Made by a program: the position numbers and the translations under genes
Assembly: GCA_947073495.1 (NCBI GenBank)
Contig: CAMTMX010000024.1
Coordinates: 1 to 39,470, forward strand
Length of the DNA stretch: 39,470 bases
Reading direction: 5' to 3'
From: an uncultured Porphyromonadaceae bacterium
GTDB lineage: Bacteria; Bacteroidota; Bacteroidia; Bacteroidales; Muribaculaceae
The notes under the pieces: generated by a model
What the model saw: the letters and a program-made list of their open reading frames with translations, nothing else
The model's database searches: none
What the model was told of the DNA's origin: nothing
Shown here: piece by piece, positions 27,743 to 36,803 of the stretch
How positions within the stretch are numbered: position 1 is the first letter of the stretch
Layout: the number at the start of each line of letters is the position of its first letter

Positions 27743-28678
27743 CTATTTATATTTTTTGAAATCCCATTGCAATTTATCAGAAATCACAAGCCCTCCTATA
27801 ATCAATACACAACCCAAGTAACCCAAGGGTGTTATAACTTCATCAAATATAAAATAACCAGCCACCATTGTCACAAGCGGCTGCAGATAAAGATAATTGC
27901 TCGCAGTGACTGAACCTAGTATTTTCATTCCTTCATTGTATATAATGTAGGCACAGACAGAACAGAAAATCACAAGAAACATAAAATTCATTCCAAACTG
28001 AGGCTGGCTGAAATTAAAGAGTACAGATAGATGCAACGGTTCGTCTTGAATGAGAAGCAACGGCAATGCTGTTATAACACCATAAAAAAACAATTTCCTT
28101 GTGATAAACAACGTATTGTATAGTGGGCTTAGGCGTCGGATTGCAACAGCATAAATTGCCCAAGAGAGAGAAGCACTCAAAGCCAAGATATCTCCCGTCG
28201 GTCTAATCTCGATTCCCTCTCCATGACTAAACACGATACTTGCCACACCCGAAAAAGCGATGATAGATCCCAAGATAACTCCTGGTTTCATTCTTACCCT
28301 ATAGATAATTGCCACAAGTATAGTGGTAAAAATAGGGGAGATCGATCCTAATAAGGATACATTTCCCGTTGAAGTATACTTCAACGCATAATTTTCTGTA
28401 ACAAAATATAATGAACCTGCACACATACCACACAATAGAAGTTGAAGTTCATCTTTCCAATTGTTAGATCGAATTTGACGGAAGGTGAGCAAAAGTAGAA
28501 GAATATAAGCCACGACAAAACGGTAAATATATACTTCTACTGGAGTCAACCCTCCATCAACCATTAATACCTTAGTGCATATAAAAGAGGATCCCCAAGC
28601 ACACATAGTAAGCAAGATCGCTATGTGCGCAAGAACTTTGAGATATTTGGTTTTTGAAATTCGTTCAAGATTAGCCAT
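27743..28678 (-). CDS. EamA/DMT-family transporter
   Basis: Inner-membrane drug/metabolite transporter with ten hydrophobic helices in two EamA repeats (first repeat WGSSFICTKVLM, second repeat from ALSASLSWAIYA). 311 residues from ATG 28678 (MANLERISK). The frame continues to an ATG at 28717, but a good promoter places the transcription start at about 28713, which makes the downstream ATG the real start. The substrate is unknown. Confidence 0.9.
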   Translation of the reverse strand: MANLERISKTKYLKVLAHIAILLTMCAWGSSFICTKVLMVDGGLTPVEVYIYRFVVAYILLLLLTFRQIRSNNWKDELQLLLCGMCAGSLYFVTENYALKYTSTGNVSLLGSISPIFTTILVAIIYRVRMKPGVILGSIIAFSGVASIVFSHGEGIEIRPTGDILALSASLSWAIYAVAIRRLSPLYNTLFITRKLFFYGVITALPLLLIQDEPLHLSVLFNFSQPQFGMNFMFLVIFCSVCAYIIYNEGMKILGSVTASNYLYLQPLVTMVAGYFIFDEVITPLGYLGCVLIIGGLVISDKLQWDFKKYK

Positions 28679-28719
28679 AGAGTTTTTATGGGATATAGAA
28701 GGATACGAAAATATCATGA

Positions 28720-28751
28720 CAAAATTAATATAAATTGGCTAATCCTACAAT
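28720..28751 (-). promoter_or_regulatory. EamA transporter promoter
   Basis: On the minus strand ATTG (28751-28748), a 20-bp gap, TAATTTTG (28727-28720). It decides the start codon of the gene below it. Confidence 0.6.
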
Positions 28752-28821
28752 ATTTTTAACATCGAAAACCTATTTTTTTTCATTCTGAAAGGGGATAAAT
28801 AAGAAAAATGTCATTGCGGAC

Positions 28822-28872
28822 ATACTATGGTTCGGTATATTTTAACATAAAAAATTTACCGAACCATAGTAT
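28822..28872. repeat. 16-bp inverted repeat with 19-nt loop
   Basis: Perfect arms ATACTATGGTTCGGTA and its complement. There is no U-tract on either strand. It lies between the EamA promoter and the DUF4132 terminator. It may be a REP-like or binding site. Confidence 0.6.
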
Positions 28873-28916
28873 TCTGTCATGACCATAATAAACATTCTGC
28901 GTAAGTATCAAATAGA

Positions 28917-28962
28917 ACAAAAAAGACGACAACCAAATCCGCCCGAAGCTTGATGTCGCCTT
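28917..28962 (-). terminator. Terminator of the DUF4132 operon
   Basis: On the minus strand AAGGCGACA pairs with TGTCGTCTT (one mismatch), followed by TTTTTTG, 9-54 bp past the stop codon. Confidence 0.8.
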
Positions 28963-28970
28963 TCTTGAAA

Positions 28971-31900
28971 TTATATTTGATCAAGAATGGAGGGATCTTT
29001 GATCTTTGAGTCTTCTGCAAAGAGTAAAACCTTAGAAATAATTTCCGCTGTCTTTGGATCTTCGTCAAGGAACGGCAAGAAGATACGACCTCTCCCTTGA
29101 GTATGGACAGGCAAAACAGCTATCTGACTCCCACCTTCCTTATGCACCACTCCGCTTCCGAGATGAACATTATAATTGCCCAAGGAACCTTGTATTTTCA
29201 CGAAATTACCGGATAATTCGAAATTATTTATTCCAAACATCGGGATGGCATGTTCCACTATCACACGGCGCATCTCAATTGTGGAATGGCTGGTCTCCGA
29301 ATCTACACCTCCTGCATTTGCCACACTTACAGCAAGGTCTACATCGCGCATGATTTCGGAAAACACTATAGGTTTCACGTCATTGATCTTTTTGCTTTTC
29401 AAGCTACGGCGATCATAGAAAGCAACATATTCCAACGTGGGCGCTTCGATATCTGAGGGAGAAAACCAGTCAGCCATAGCATAGAGCACGACCGTGACAT
29501 CTCCGTTGAAACAGACTTTCTGAAGACCATTTTCATAATCCACAGTCCATTGCCGTTTCCTGAGCAATCCTACCGTACGTGCCGGCATGATTTGTTTGCC
29601 TGCATAACGCATGGACTTCCATTGTTCTTTTTCTTCAGAAGTAGGCACATATAATTCGCGGAACACTTGCTTGAACGGCTGCCTCCACTGTCTCTCAAAT
29701 AAGATAGCCTGGTATGCGCTCCACACACCTGCATTCATAAAATCATAAGGATGAGCAATACGTACACGGTCAGTCGGTAAAATATCTGACACTACTCCAT
29801 CTGCTGCCACCAAAGAGCGACCGTCATTGCCGGGGAATCCAAAAGCATTGATATCTTTCACCAAAACAAGACGTGAAAAAAGTGACCATATAATCGGGTT
29901 TTCACTTAATTGAGCTATCTCTTCTCCTGTAAATTCTGATCCGTTGACCATAGCATCTTCCAACAAGGCACGTCCTCTGACATGTTGCGCCTTTAATTGT
30001 TGATAGACCTCTCGCAATTTCACGATATAGCTATCTTTTTTAAGACGGGATGGAAGACTTTGCAGTCTCTTACCTTTACTTTCTATTACAAGACAGGGAA
30101 TCCCTTCTTGCAATTCAATGTAAACTATTACACCATTAATATCCTTTGGCGATAAAAATTCAGAAATTTCTTTGATCAGGTCTGCCTCCATACTCCAGGT
30201 GAGCCGGGTTGAATCTCCAAATCCTGCTGTACGGGCAAGGTTATCAAGAGCCAGCTTCACAGCCCTCCCTTCGCTCGCCTGACGCTGAGATCCAAACTGT
30301 TTACTCTCTTTCAGGAATTTGTTGAGCAATTCATAACGCTGCCGCAGATCCTTTATCCGGTTTCGCCCGAGAGGGATCAGTCCATAAGCCACAACAAGAT
30401 CCTTATTGCGCTTGTCTACAATCTCTTTTTGAACCTCTTTAGCCTTCAATATGCCTAAGGATGCGTCGGAAAGTTTCCGTGCACGGGTGTGACGGTTTCC
30501 TTCAGATATATATTTGGCAGCATCATACACCACTTCAAAGCGCTTTTTACCAAGAAGTTTATATACCTCATTAAACCATACCGGATCAAATGCACCATCG
30601 GCAAAATCTTCAGGAGCGACAGATGTGTATCGTGATATGTGCGATTTCACACTCTCATCCAATCTTTCTCCTGTATGTGCCATAAAATAATAGGCGGCGC
30701 TTTCAAGTCCGGACCATCCGATAGCCTCTTCCACAATACCCAACCAACGTGGAGAATACATTGCCGCCTCCACAAGTCTTTCCTCAGAAATGCCTGCGGA
30801 TTCTGCTTTATTTTTCAATTCAGAAGCCGTGTCTTCATCAGCCGGGCAACTTACATGGAGCAACCATGTTAATGTGTCGCGTTTATTATCGCCTACCGAC
30901 CAAATATTACATTTAGGTTTTTCTTTCCCAAGGCCGGAAAGAATCTTGATCAGATAATCGGCGCCTTTAATAATTTTAATATTATGTACAAGTTTAGTCA
31001 CCGTTGTAGGTGTATCACCGCGTTGCAATTCAATATCTAAAATGCGATTGACCGCTATATTGACGAAATCACATTCCACTGGATTAAGTTCGCATATCTG
31101 TTTTTGCCATTTATAGCGTCGTTCCACTCCGGGAAGGCGTTCTGTAAGCCATCCCACCATTTCCGGAGATGATTCGCGACCAAGCATCTCGTGCCAGAAT
31201 TCATTATCTGTGATTAATCCAAGATTCCAAAGACGACGATATTCTGAAGGATCAATAGGATTGAAACACTTTTTGTAACCGAGTTTGCGATAATATTCAT
31301 ACCTCACAGAAAACGAATCAACAAACAGGTCGTCATCACATATTGACGAACTTTTAACAAGCAAATTGCACAACATACTGAATGGCCATACACCAAAGAC
31401 AGAGTGATAATCTTCACTCCTATACCGGGAATAGCTGTCAATATATCTGTACACCATCTCCTCCGTGGGCACTGTAGTAACTATTACCGCCAAAATATTC
31501 GTAGAAATTCTCCACGTTTCAGGACAATTCACATATTCTTCTATGAGACAATCACATACTTCATGCGCCTGAGTGTAATATGGGAGATCCTTTAACTCAT
31601 CCATAGAGTTTTCCTGATGGAACGCTTTCCCAAGCAAACGCTTGAACAGAGGGAAAAACGGTGAGTTATATTTTTCAAAATCTGAAATCGCAATATCAAG
31701 CCGCAACATATCCATGGCCGAATTAATTTCGCGTCTATAAAATTCTTCCCACATTTCTGGTTTTGCAAGTGCCTTCAATCCGCTTCCATATCGATTGTAT
31801 TTTGGTGTATTGCCCAAACGTACAGTCCCGCCCCAGGAATTTTTAAACTCATAATCGGCATTCTCCTTTATAATCTCCATTATTTTCAGCATGATCTCTT

Positions 31901-33962
31901 GAGCCCTGTTATTGCTTTTAAAAGAAAAGATGCCACCCTTGTTCTTAAACGACAGTGCTTTCTCTATGCTGAAATTTTCAGGACATTTTGCCTTTATATG
32001 TAAGGAGTCCTCAGGATTATAAAGACCGAAACCGTTTGCTGCATTGTATGAACTCTTATTCGTATTGCATAATTCGAGTATATTGCCTATAAGAATTTTT
32101 TCTTTGGAAGTAGGACGTGAGATTGATTTGAGTTCAGGCAAAAGTTTCTTCACCGCATCCTGATGACTACAACGCTCTATCCAAATTTTAATGATGTCAA
32201 GAGCGGCGAGTCTTCTGTCTGCTGTCTTATCTGCAAGAAGCCGACTGACAGCAGCACCGTCTTTACCCTCAGGAAGCGAAGAAAGTATCTCAATAATGGT
32301 TATACGCATCGCGGATGCCTTAAGCCTGAGCAACTCTTCCATTGCGATATAGTCTTCTTCTGTCAGTTTCCCGTCTTCATGCAGACGCTTAACAATCGCA
32401 CAACATGCTTCACGTGGTTCTCCTCCGCGATCTGCCATTCCTTTTACGGCAAATTCAATCTCTTTGCGGGTGGAAGGTCGACGCAATAAATATTTTATCG
32501 CGCCTGCACGTTGATATGTATCCATGAAATTGATATAATCAAGTGCTTGATCCACATATTCCGCAGATTCAAGGAGCAGTGCAATTTTCGTCAGCTTCAT
32601 CGCCACATCTCCTTTTGTTAGCTTTGCAACGTTCCAAGGGAAAACATATGGATCAAAAATCTCGGTCTCCTTCATATTGTCAAGCAAATCAACAAGAATC
32701 CGGAAATCATTGATCGCCTCTTCCCTCGAACTAAAAAAGTCATTTAGTGAAGGGACAGCAGTAGGTTCCCCGTACCAACTTATGTAAAAATTGGGGGAGG
32801 CGAGATATAATGGAAAAGCACCGGCAAGTATCCCGTGGTCAGAAGATCGCGTGTGAATGACATCAGAAATTATTTTTCGGCATAATTCAGGATATTGTAG
32901 AGTTGCAAGTACAAGCATAGCCGCCTCCACCCGATAAGCCGGAGCCGTTGTTATCAATCTTTTTATGGGAATATCTAAATCTTCCACATTGAAGAAAGCC
33001 ATTGACCATAGAGCAAGATACACTTCCATTGCATCTTTGCTTTCGACAGCAATCTTTGCCGCTTCACGATCGGAAAGATAGACAGACACCAGATTTATAA
33101 ATTTATCATTGATCCTGTCGGGAGCCTCGGCTTCATCAAGACCTGTCGTGACGGCAAGCCCTCGTTTCACTGCGGCAAAACGCTGAAGATTGTTTTTAGT
33201 AATGATATCCAAAAGAGATATATAGCTTTCTGGAATACCTTCATCCATTGTCTCCACTATCGCCTGCCGCAATCCTTCCTGAAGTCGGGCTGCAAGTAAA
33301 AGTTTCCCTTCGAGTTCAAGGAGCTCTTTATTCCCACTTTTCACTACAGCTCTGAAGAAATCATAAGAAAGCCGGTTGGCATTGTTTTCCGAGACCATTG
33401 CCTCTGTGAGATAATCAATGCATTCCCTATTACCAATTCTTATCATTCCCGTAAGCCATGCAGTTCGTTCGAGAGTATAAGCTATATTTTTGATTTCTTG
33501 AGGGTCACGACCACCCCGCATAATCTCAATTGCAGTAAACCCGGTAGCTTTGAGAATGAAAAAACTTTTTAATGCCGCCACTAAATTTCCGCTATGAAGA
33601 CTAATTTTTTTAGATCTTACAGAACGACGAAGATACCCCGTTGTATACGGACTTTCAGCTTCTGCTTTCACATACTGACACCATGCCTGAGACCATTCTT
33701 CACCCAAAAGGAATATCGGAACTGCCTTAAGTTTTCCGTCAAACAATGATGCCGTGTCTTCAATACCGTGAACGGCAGCATATTCCATGATTCTGGTTTG
33801 AAATTGATCATTGGTAAAATCAATGTCAATATAATGGAATAATTCTTCTATAAGCAGTCTGACATCTTCCTCAAGACAATCTGTAATTACAAACTTATTT
33901 TTGATATAATCGATGTAGTTTTTACACAGATTAGTCAACGTTTCATTCCAAGTTAAATTCAT
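28971..33962 (-). CDS. Giant DUF4132-family helical-repeat protein
   Basis: 1663 residues from ATG 33962 (MNLTWNETLTNLC); the frame also permits TTG 33974. No signal peptide, so cytoplasmic. About 140-680 is built of HEAT-like helical repeats. A conserved middle segment (SWGGTVRLGN, near 715) marks the DUF5724/DUF4132 group. A DUF4132 domain lies at about 1390-1500 (WRQPFKQVFRELYVPT with downstream QIMPARTVGLL). A C-terminal DUF7737-like domain lies at about 1555-1660 (HLGSGVV, LPFLDEDPKTAEI). No enzymatic motif was recognised. E. coli MolR/YehI are distant relatives, and function is unknown across the family. It lies 17 bp after a small partner gene, so the two form an operon. Confidence 0.88.
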   Translation of the reverse strand: MNLTWNETLTNLCKNYIDYIKNKFVITDCLEEDVRLLIEELFHYIDIDFTNDQFQTRIMEYAAVHGIEDTASLFDGKLKAVPIFLLGEEWSQAWCQYVKAEAESPYTTGYLRRSVRSKKISLHSGNLVAALKSFFILKATGFTAIEIMRGGRDPQEIKNIAYTLERTAWLTGMIRIGNRECIDYLTEAMVSENNANRLSYDFFRAVVKSGNKELLELEGKLLLAARLQEGLRQAIVETMDEGIPESYISLLDIITKNNLQRFAAVKRGLAVTTGLDEAEAPDRINDKFINLVSVYLSDREAAKIAVESKDAMEVYLALWSMAFFNVEDLDIPIKRLITTAPAYRVEAAMLVLATLQYPELCRKIISDVIHTRSSDHGILAGAFPLYLASPNFYISWYGEPTAVPSLNDFFSSREEAINDFRILVDLLDNMKETEIFDPYVFPWNVAKLTKGDVAMKLTKIALLLESAEYVDQALDYINFMDTYQRAGAIKYLLRRPSTRKEIEFAVKGMADRGGEPREACCAIVKRLHEDGKLTEEDYIAMEELLRLKASAMRITIIEILSSLPEGKDGAAVSRLLADKTADRRLAALDIIKIWIERCSHQDAVKKLLPELKSISRPTSKEKILIGNILELCNTNKSSYNAANGFGLYNPEDSLHIKAKCPENFSIEKALSFKNKGGIFSFKSNNRAQEIMLKIMEIIKENADYEFKNSWGGTVRLGNTPKYNRYGSGLKALAKPEMWEEFYRREINSAMDMLRLDIAISDFEKYNSPFFPLFKRLLGKAFHQENSMDELKDLPYYTQAHEVCDCLIEEYVNCPETWRISTNILAVIVTTVPTEEMVYRYIDSYSRYRSEDYHSVFGVWPFSMLCNLLVKSSSICDDDLFVDSFSVRYEYYRKLGYKKCFNPIDPSEYRRLWNLGLITDNEFWHEMLGRESSPEMVGWLTERLPGVERRYKWQKQICELNPVECDFVNIAVNRILDIELQRGDTPTTVTKLVHNIKIIKGADYLIKILSGLGKEKPKCNIWSVGDNKRDTLTWLLHVSCPADEDTASELKNKAESAGISEERLVEAAMYSPRWLGIVEEAIGWSGLESAAYYFMAHTGERLDESVKSHISRYTSVAPEDFADGAFDPVWFNEVYKLLGKKRFEVVYDAAKYISEGNRHTRARKLSDASLGILKAKEVQKEIVDKRNKDLVVAYGLIPLGRNRIKDLRQRYELLNKFLKESKQFGSQRQASEGRAVKLALDNLARTAGFGDSTRLTWSMEADLIKEISEFLSPKDINGVIVYIELQEGIPCLVIESKGKRLQSLPSRLKKDSYIVKLREVYQQLKAQHVRGRALLEDAMVNGSEFTGEEIAQLSENPIIWSLFSRLVLVKDINAFGFPGNDGRSLVAADGVVSDILPTDRVRIAHPYDFMNAGVWSAYQAILFERQWRQPFKQVFRELYVPTSEEKEQWKSMRYAGKQIMPARTVGLLRKRQWTVDYENGLQKVCFNGDVTVVLYAMADWFSPSDIEAPTLEYVAFYDRRSLKSKKINDVKPIVFSEIMRDVDLAVSVANAGGVDSETSHSTIEMRRVIVEHAIPMFGINNFELSGNFVKIQGSLGNYNVHLGSGVVHKEGGSQIAVLPVHTQGRGRIFLPFLDEDPKTAEIISKVLLFAEDSKIKDPSILDQI

Positions 33963-33979
33963 GATATTATTCAATTTAT

Positions 33980-34426
33980 TTACCAGAGTCTGCCCGCAAG
34001 CAGTGTAAGCCTCACCACTGTCAGGCAGTCTCCTTCTGTTAATTTTATTTTTGTTTCCAACTCTCCAAGCGGGTTGCCGTTGAGAAATATCCGGTATAAA
34101 CCATCTTCGTAACTTTGAAGAGCATTTACAACAGCCTTATCAGGATCAGCCATTTTCCCATTATAGACTATTCCGAATGCAACCCGTCCGGTTTCAGCAA
34201 AATCATCTATCTGTTTTTCTGAAACCGGAGCATGCGTACTATCTTCATCCATTCTATCACTACTTGGAGCACTGCATGCTTTAAGATTAAATATCGCGAC
34301 ACAACTCCTGACAGTAGCATCGATAAGTTCAGCCACAGTAGAAGGCGAACCATCAATCTCAATATCTATCGGATGCACAGTCTGTCGGATTCGACCGGGC
34401 TTTTTCTGTTCGAATTTTAATATCAT
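33980..34426 (-). CDS. Small conserved partner of the DUF4132 protein
   Basis: 148 residues, function unknown. The N-terminal half has beta-alpha-beta character (HPIDIEIDGSPSTVAELIDA), then a variable acidic linker (about 52-66). A second half holds GRVAFGIVYNGK, a helix, DGLYRIFLNG and a strongly hydrophobic last strand LTVVRLTLLAGRLW. The strand/helix order and the closing strand are compatible with a ubiquitin-like beta-grasp fold, but there is no GG tail; this is inference. It is first in the operon with the giant DUF4132 protein. A palindromic element ends 54 bp upstream of its ATG (34426). Confidence 0.8.
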   Translation of the reverse strand: MILKFEQKKPGRIRQTVHPIDIEIDGSPSTVAELIDATVRSCVAIFNLKACSAPSSDRMDEDSTHAPVSEKQIDDFAETGRVAFGIVYNGKMADPDKAVVNALQSYEDGLYRIFLNGNPLGELETKIKLTEGDCLTVVRLTLLAGRLW

Positions 34427-34480
34427 ATAGAGAATTTAAAACGATACATATAAGACAAGATATTCTTTACTATCACATTA

Positions 34481-34641
34481 GAAACTGTTTAAAATTTATT
34501 TTGTCTTGTTATTAAGGTCTTTGTCGGCATCTTTATGATATTTATTCAGTCATTATGGAACCACATAACTCCTTCATAAATATCAAAAATCTGCTCGACA
34601 AATTCTCTCAATTACTTCGACAAATAAATTTAAACAGTTTC
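34481..34641. mobile_element. MITE-like palindromic element with TA flanks (type A)
   Basis: 161 bp. The terminal inverted repeats are GAAACTGTTTAAA at 34481 and its complement ending 34641; similarity extends about 25 bp inward with two single-base gaps. TA stands on both sides (34479-34480 and 34642-34643). The whole element is an imperfect palindrome (GATATTTAT/ATAAATATC) with apex TTATGGAACCACATAA at 34553-34568. It has no coding capacity. A TA duplication suggests mobilisation by a Tc1/IS630-type transposase, which is not in the window. Confidence 0.7.
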
Positions 34642-34644
34642 TAA

Positions 34645-34716
34645 GAAACTGTTTAAATTTTTTAAATTAAAAAGCCATAATGAATTCAATCCTCACAAAC
34701 AAGTTTAAACAATTTC
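34645..34716. repeat. Shortened type A element next to the full one
   Basis: Starts with GAAACTGTTTAAATTTT and ends with the complement of GAAATTGTTTAAACTTG. It is 72 bp, adjoining the 161-bp copy, with most of the interior missing. Confidence 0.45.
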
Positions 34717-34770
34717 GTTTAATTATGAAATAAAAAGAATAACCTTTAATTACAAAATTACTAAAAACTT

Positions 34771-35055
34771 TTATATAAGGCTACAAGGATTCAATAAATA
34801 ACATATTCCTTTTTTACGGATTACAAAATTTTCTTTTTGGCATCGCTCTTTTACACTCACTATAATCTTCATAGCTAATGGTTTTGTAAGTTCAAAAAAA
34901 TAAAACTCCTTACTTATCCTCATTATATAGAGCAAGCTATATTCGTCAAGTATTTCATGGATAAAATTCGAATATGACAACAGTAACGTGGAGGCATGCG
35001 CAACTATTATCAATAACACGATTTCTTCAGATTCAACTCTATTTAACCTTGTCAA
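34771..35055 (-). CDS. Doubtful small ORF in an AT-rich spacer
   Basis: 94 codons opening on TTG with no convincing ribosome binding site. No signal peptide or recognised family. The C-terminal half (KPLAMKIIVSVKERCQK and on) looks somewhat protein-like. It may be a gene relic. The rest of 34717-35124 is AT-rich and featureless. Confidence 0.25.
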   Translation of the reverse strand: MTRLNRVESEEIVLLIIVAHASTLLLSYSNFIHEILDEYSLLYIMRISKEFYFFELTKPLAMKIIVSVKERCQKENFVIRKKGICYLLNPCSLI

Positions 35056-35124
35056 TTATATATTATGATTTAGTAGATGACAAAAATTGGTTAGTCTTTA
35101 TTACTTCAAATATTGTTACAGATA

Positions 35125-35176
35125 AAAGCAGGTATTCTGTTTCAATATAACCAATTGGAAACAGAATGCCCGCTTT
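35125..35176 (-). terminator. Hairpin, probable rubredoxin terminator
   Basis: 19-bp stem (AAAGCGGGCATTCTGTTTC, two G-T-type mismatches) with a 14-nt loop. The minus strand ends GCTTTTATC and the plus strand ends GCTTTTT. A palindromic element separates it from the rubredoxin stop codon. Confidence 0.7.
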
Positions 35177-35177
35177 T

Positions 35178-35344
35178 TAGAGAATGTTTGGATATGACTT
35201 ATGTTAAGATTTAGAGAGGATTTTCGAGTAAATTTTGAGTTTGAGAGATGGCGTTACGGGGTTCCATAATAACAGAACGAAAGCTCAAAACTGACCGAAA
35301 AGAACTTTAAAGATTTCATAAAGTTAAATTCAAACATTCACTTA
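35178..35344. repeat. Palindromic intergenic element (type B)
   Basis: About 167 bp. The left arm from TAGAGAATGTTTG and the right arm ending CAAACATTCACTTA are inverted repeats over about 60 bp. The inner stem is TTTGAG/CTCAAA. The apex at 35251-35273 reads GTTACGGGGTTCCATAAT, the complement of the TTATGGAACC motif seen in the other copies. The right half recurs at 39392. Confidence 0.7.
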
Positions 35345-35372
35345 ATTTGATATATCAAAATTGATAGTATGA

Positions 35373-35534
35373 CTACGGCTCCACAACAAAATCTTCTTTA
35401 CCTACACCGCAAACCGGACAAACCCAATCGTCGGGAATATCTTCGAATGCAGTACCAGGAGCTATTCCTCCTTCGGGATCACCTATCTCTGGATCATATA
35501 TCCAATCGCAAACCTCACATCTATACTTTTGCAT
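35373..35534 (-). CDS. Rubredoxin
   Basis: 53-residue one-iron electron carrier. Both Cys pairs of the FeS4 site are present: CEVC (Cys6, Cys9) and CPVC (Cys39, Cys42). [20 protein letters not shown] matches the rubredoxin core, and [12 protein letters not shown] is a hallmark. The ATG at 35534 gives [11 protein letters not shown]. Rubredoxins serve oxygen and peroxide reduction (rubrerythrin, superoxide reductase) in anaerobes; no such partner lies here. It stands alone. Confidence 0.97.
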   Translation of the reverse strand: MQKYRCEVCDWIYDPEIGDPEGGIAPGTAFEDIPDDWVCPVCGVGKEDFVVEP

Positions 35535-35634
35535 ACTATAAAATATTTTAAGTTATACTTAGATTAATTCTTATTACTCACACTATAACATTCATATAAT
35601 TATAATTGTTTATCCCGGATTAAGGTATTTTTAT

Positions 35635-35642
35635 TAATTTTG
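35635..35642 (+). promoter_or_regulatory. Candidate -7 box of the beta-propeller lipoprotein gene
   Basis: TAATTTTG matches TAnnTTTG 77 bp before the ATG. The nearest TTG (35606-35608) is 26 bp upstream, wider than usual. Confidence 0.35.
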
Positions 35643-35718
35643 TTCCAATATTTTGAAAACGTATGTCGAAGCCGTTTAAGTAAACGTGATACTAAAACAA
35701 TAAATTGGAATATTTAAT

Positions 35719-36768
35719 ATGAAAGATTATGGACTTCGTATTGCCTGTTTCGGAATTGTAGGCAGCATGTTATCATCAATACTATTTTCATGTGGAAGCA
35801 ATAGCAAAAATGAAGGAGCTTCCACCGACATATTGAATATTGATGTGAACAACACAAAACCATTGTCCGATATTTTTAAAGACCGCCACTATATTCCGGT
35901 CGCTGAAAGCGACACATTCCCAGGATTAATAAATGCCGGTGCTCTTGTCAATGATACCATATATATTCTCGATCCAAATAAAGCACCGGGAGTATATGTA
36001 TATACCATAAATGGTAAATTTATCAGGAAATTTCCTAATATCGGTTCGGGGCCCGGAGAAATGGGAATGATTACAGATATGGTGGTGGATAAAGACCATG
36101 TTCATCTATATGATTTTATGAGATTTTCAGTCGAAACTTATTCTCATGACGGTGAATGGATAAAAAGCACTCCTATCCCCCCTGGTACAGTCGCTTTCAT
36201 GACAGATGACAAAGGTATTTGGTGTGACTTTGCAAATCAGTCATACAATTCAAACAACAAACTGATATATAAGAATTGCGACAACGACAGTATATCTGTC
36301 ATTCATAAAATACCGGAACATCTGACAAATGTTACTCTTGTTTCCGGAGTGAGCTTACAACGTTCAAATGACAATATCTTATATATGCCTAATTTTGAAC
36401 CTCAAATTTTTTCTGTAACTGATTCAACCAAATCACTTGCATATACATTGGATTTTAATGGTCTCTGGCAAGACAATTCCTTTTTTGAACATTTGAGAGA
36501 CATGGACACTAATGAACGCAATCACTTACTGTTAGAAGAAGGTCTTCCAATCGATCATCTTATATTCCACGCCAATGACAATTGGCTGATTGTGTCATTT
36601 AATAACAATGGAAGCAAATATGCTTGTGTTATGAATCTTAAAACTGGCGAACAACACACTTATGCCGATGAAAACAAAGATTTCGGAAGCATTCTGTTCC
36701 TTAACGATAACAACGTATACACCGTCGAAGGAGATGATCAATTAGGTGTATATACTATTGAAATGTGA
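35719..36768 (+). CDS. Six-bladed beta-propeller lipoprotein
   Basis: 349 residues. A lipoprotein signal (MKDYGLRIACFGIVGSMLSS then ILFSC, Cys25) anchors it in an envelope membrane. The body has NHL-like propeller blades: INAGALVNDTIYILD, GVYVYTINGKFIRKF with the family motif GSGPGEMG, then MVVDKDHVHLYD. It belongs to the BF3164-like six-bladed beta-propeller group that is expanded in Bacteroidetes. A ligand is not known. Codon usage and AT content are like the secreted genes that follow. Confidence 0.9.
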   Translation: MKDYGLRIACFGIVGSMLSSILFSCGSNSKNEGASTDILNIDVNNTKPLSDIFKDRHYIPVAESDTFPGLINAGALVNDTIYILDPNKAPGVYVYTINGKFIRKFPNIGSGPGEMGMITDMVVDKDHVHLYDFMRFSVETYSHDGEWIKSTPIPPGTVAFMTDDKGIWCDFANQSYNSNNKLIYKNCDNDSISVIHKIPEHLTNVTLVSGVSLQRSNDNILYMPNFEPQIFSVTDSTKSLAYTLDFNGLWQDNSFFEHLRDMDTNERNHLLLEEGLPIDHLIFHANDNWLIVSFNNNGSKYACVMNLKTGEQHTYADENKDFGSILFLNDNNVYTVEGDDQLGVYTIEM

Positions 36769-36803
36769 TTCCCGTCTTAACAAATTTCTTGATATTCGTT
36801 GCT

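Noticed and set aside
34481..34641. Insertion sequence
   Set aside because: The element has inverted ends but no transposase or other coding capacity; at most it is a non-autonomous MITE.
35369..35551. Plus-strand 60-codon ORF
   Set aside because: It is the antisense of the rubredoxin gene, whose CEVC/CPVC motifs and family match are unambiguous.
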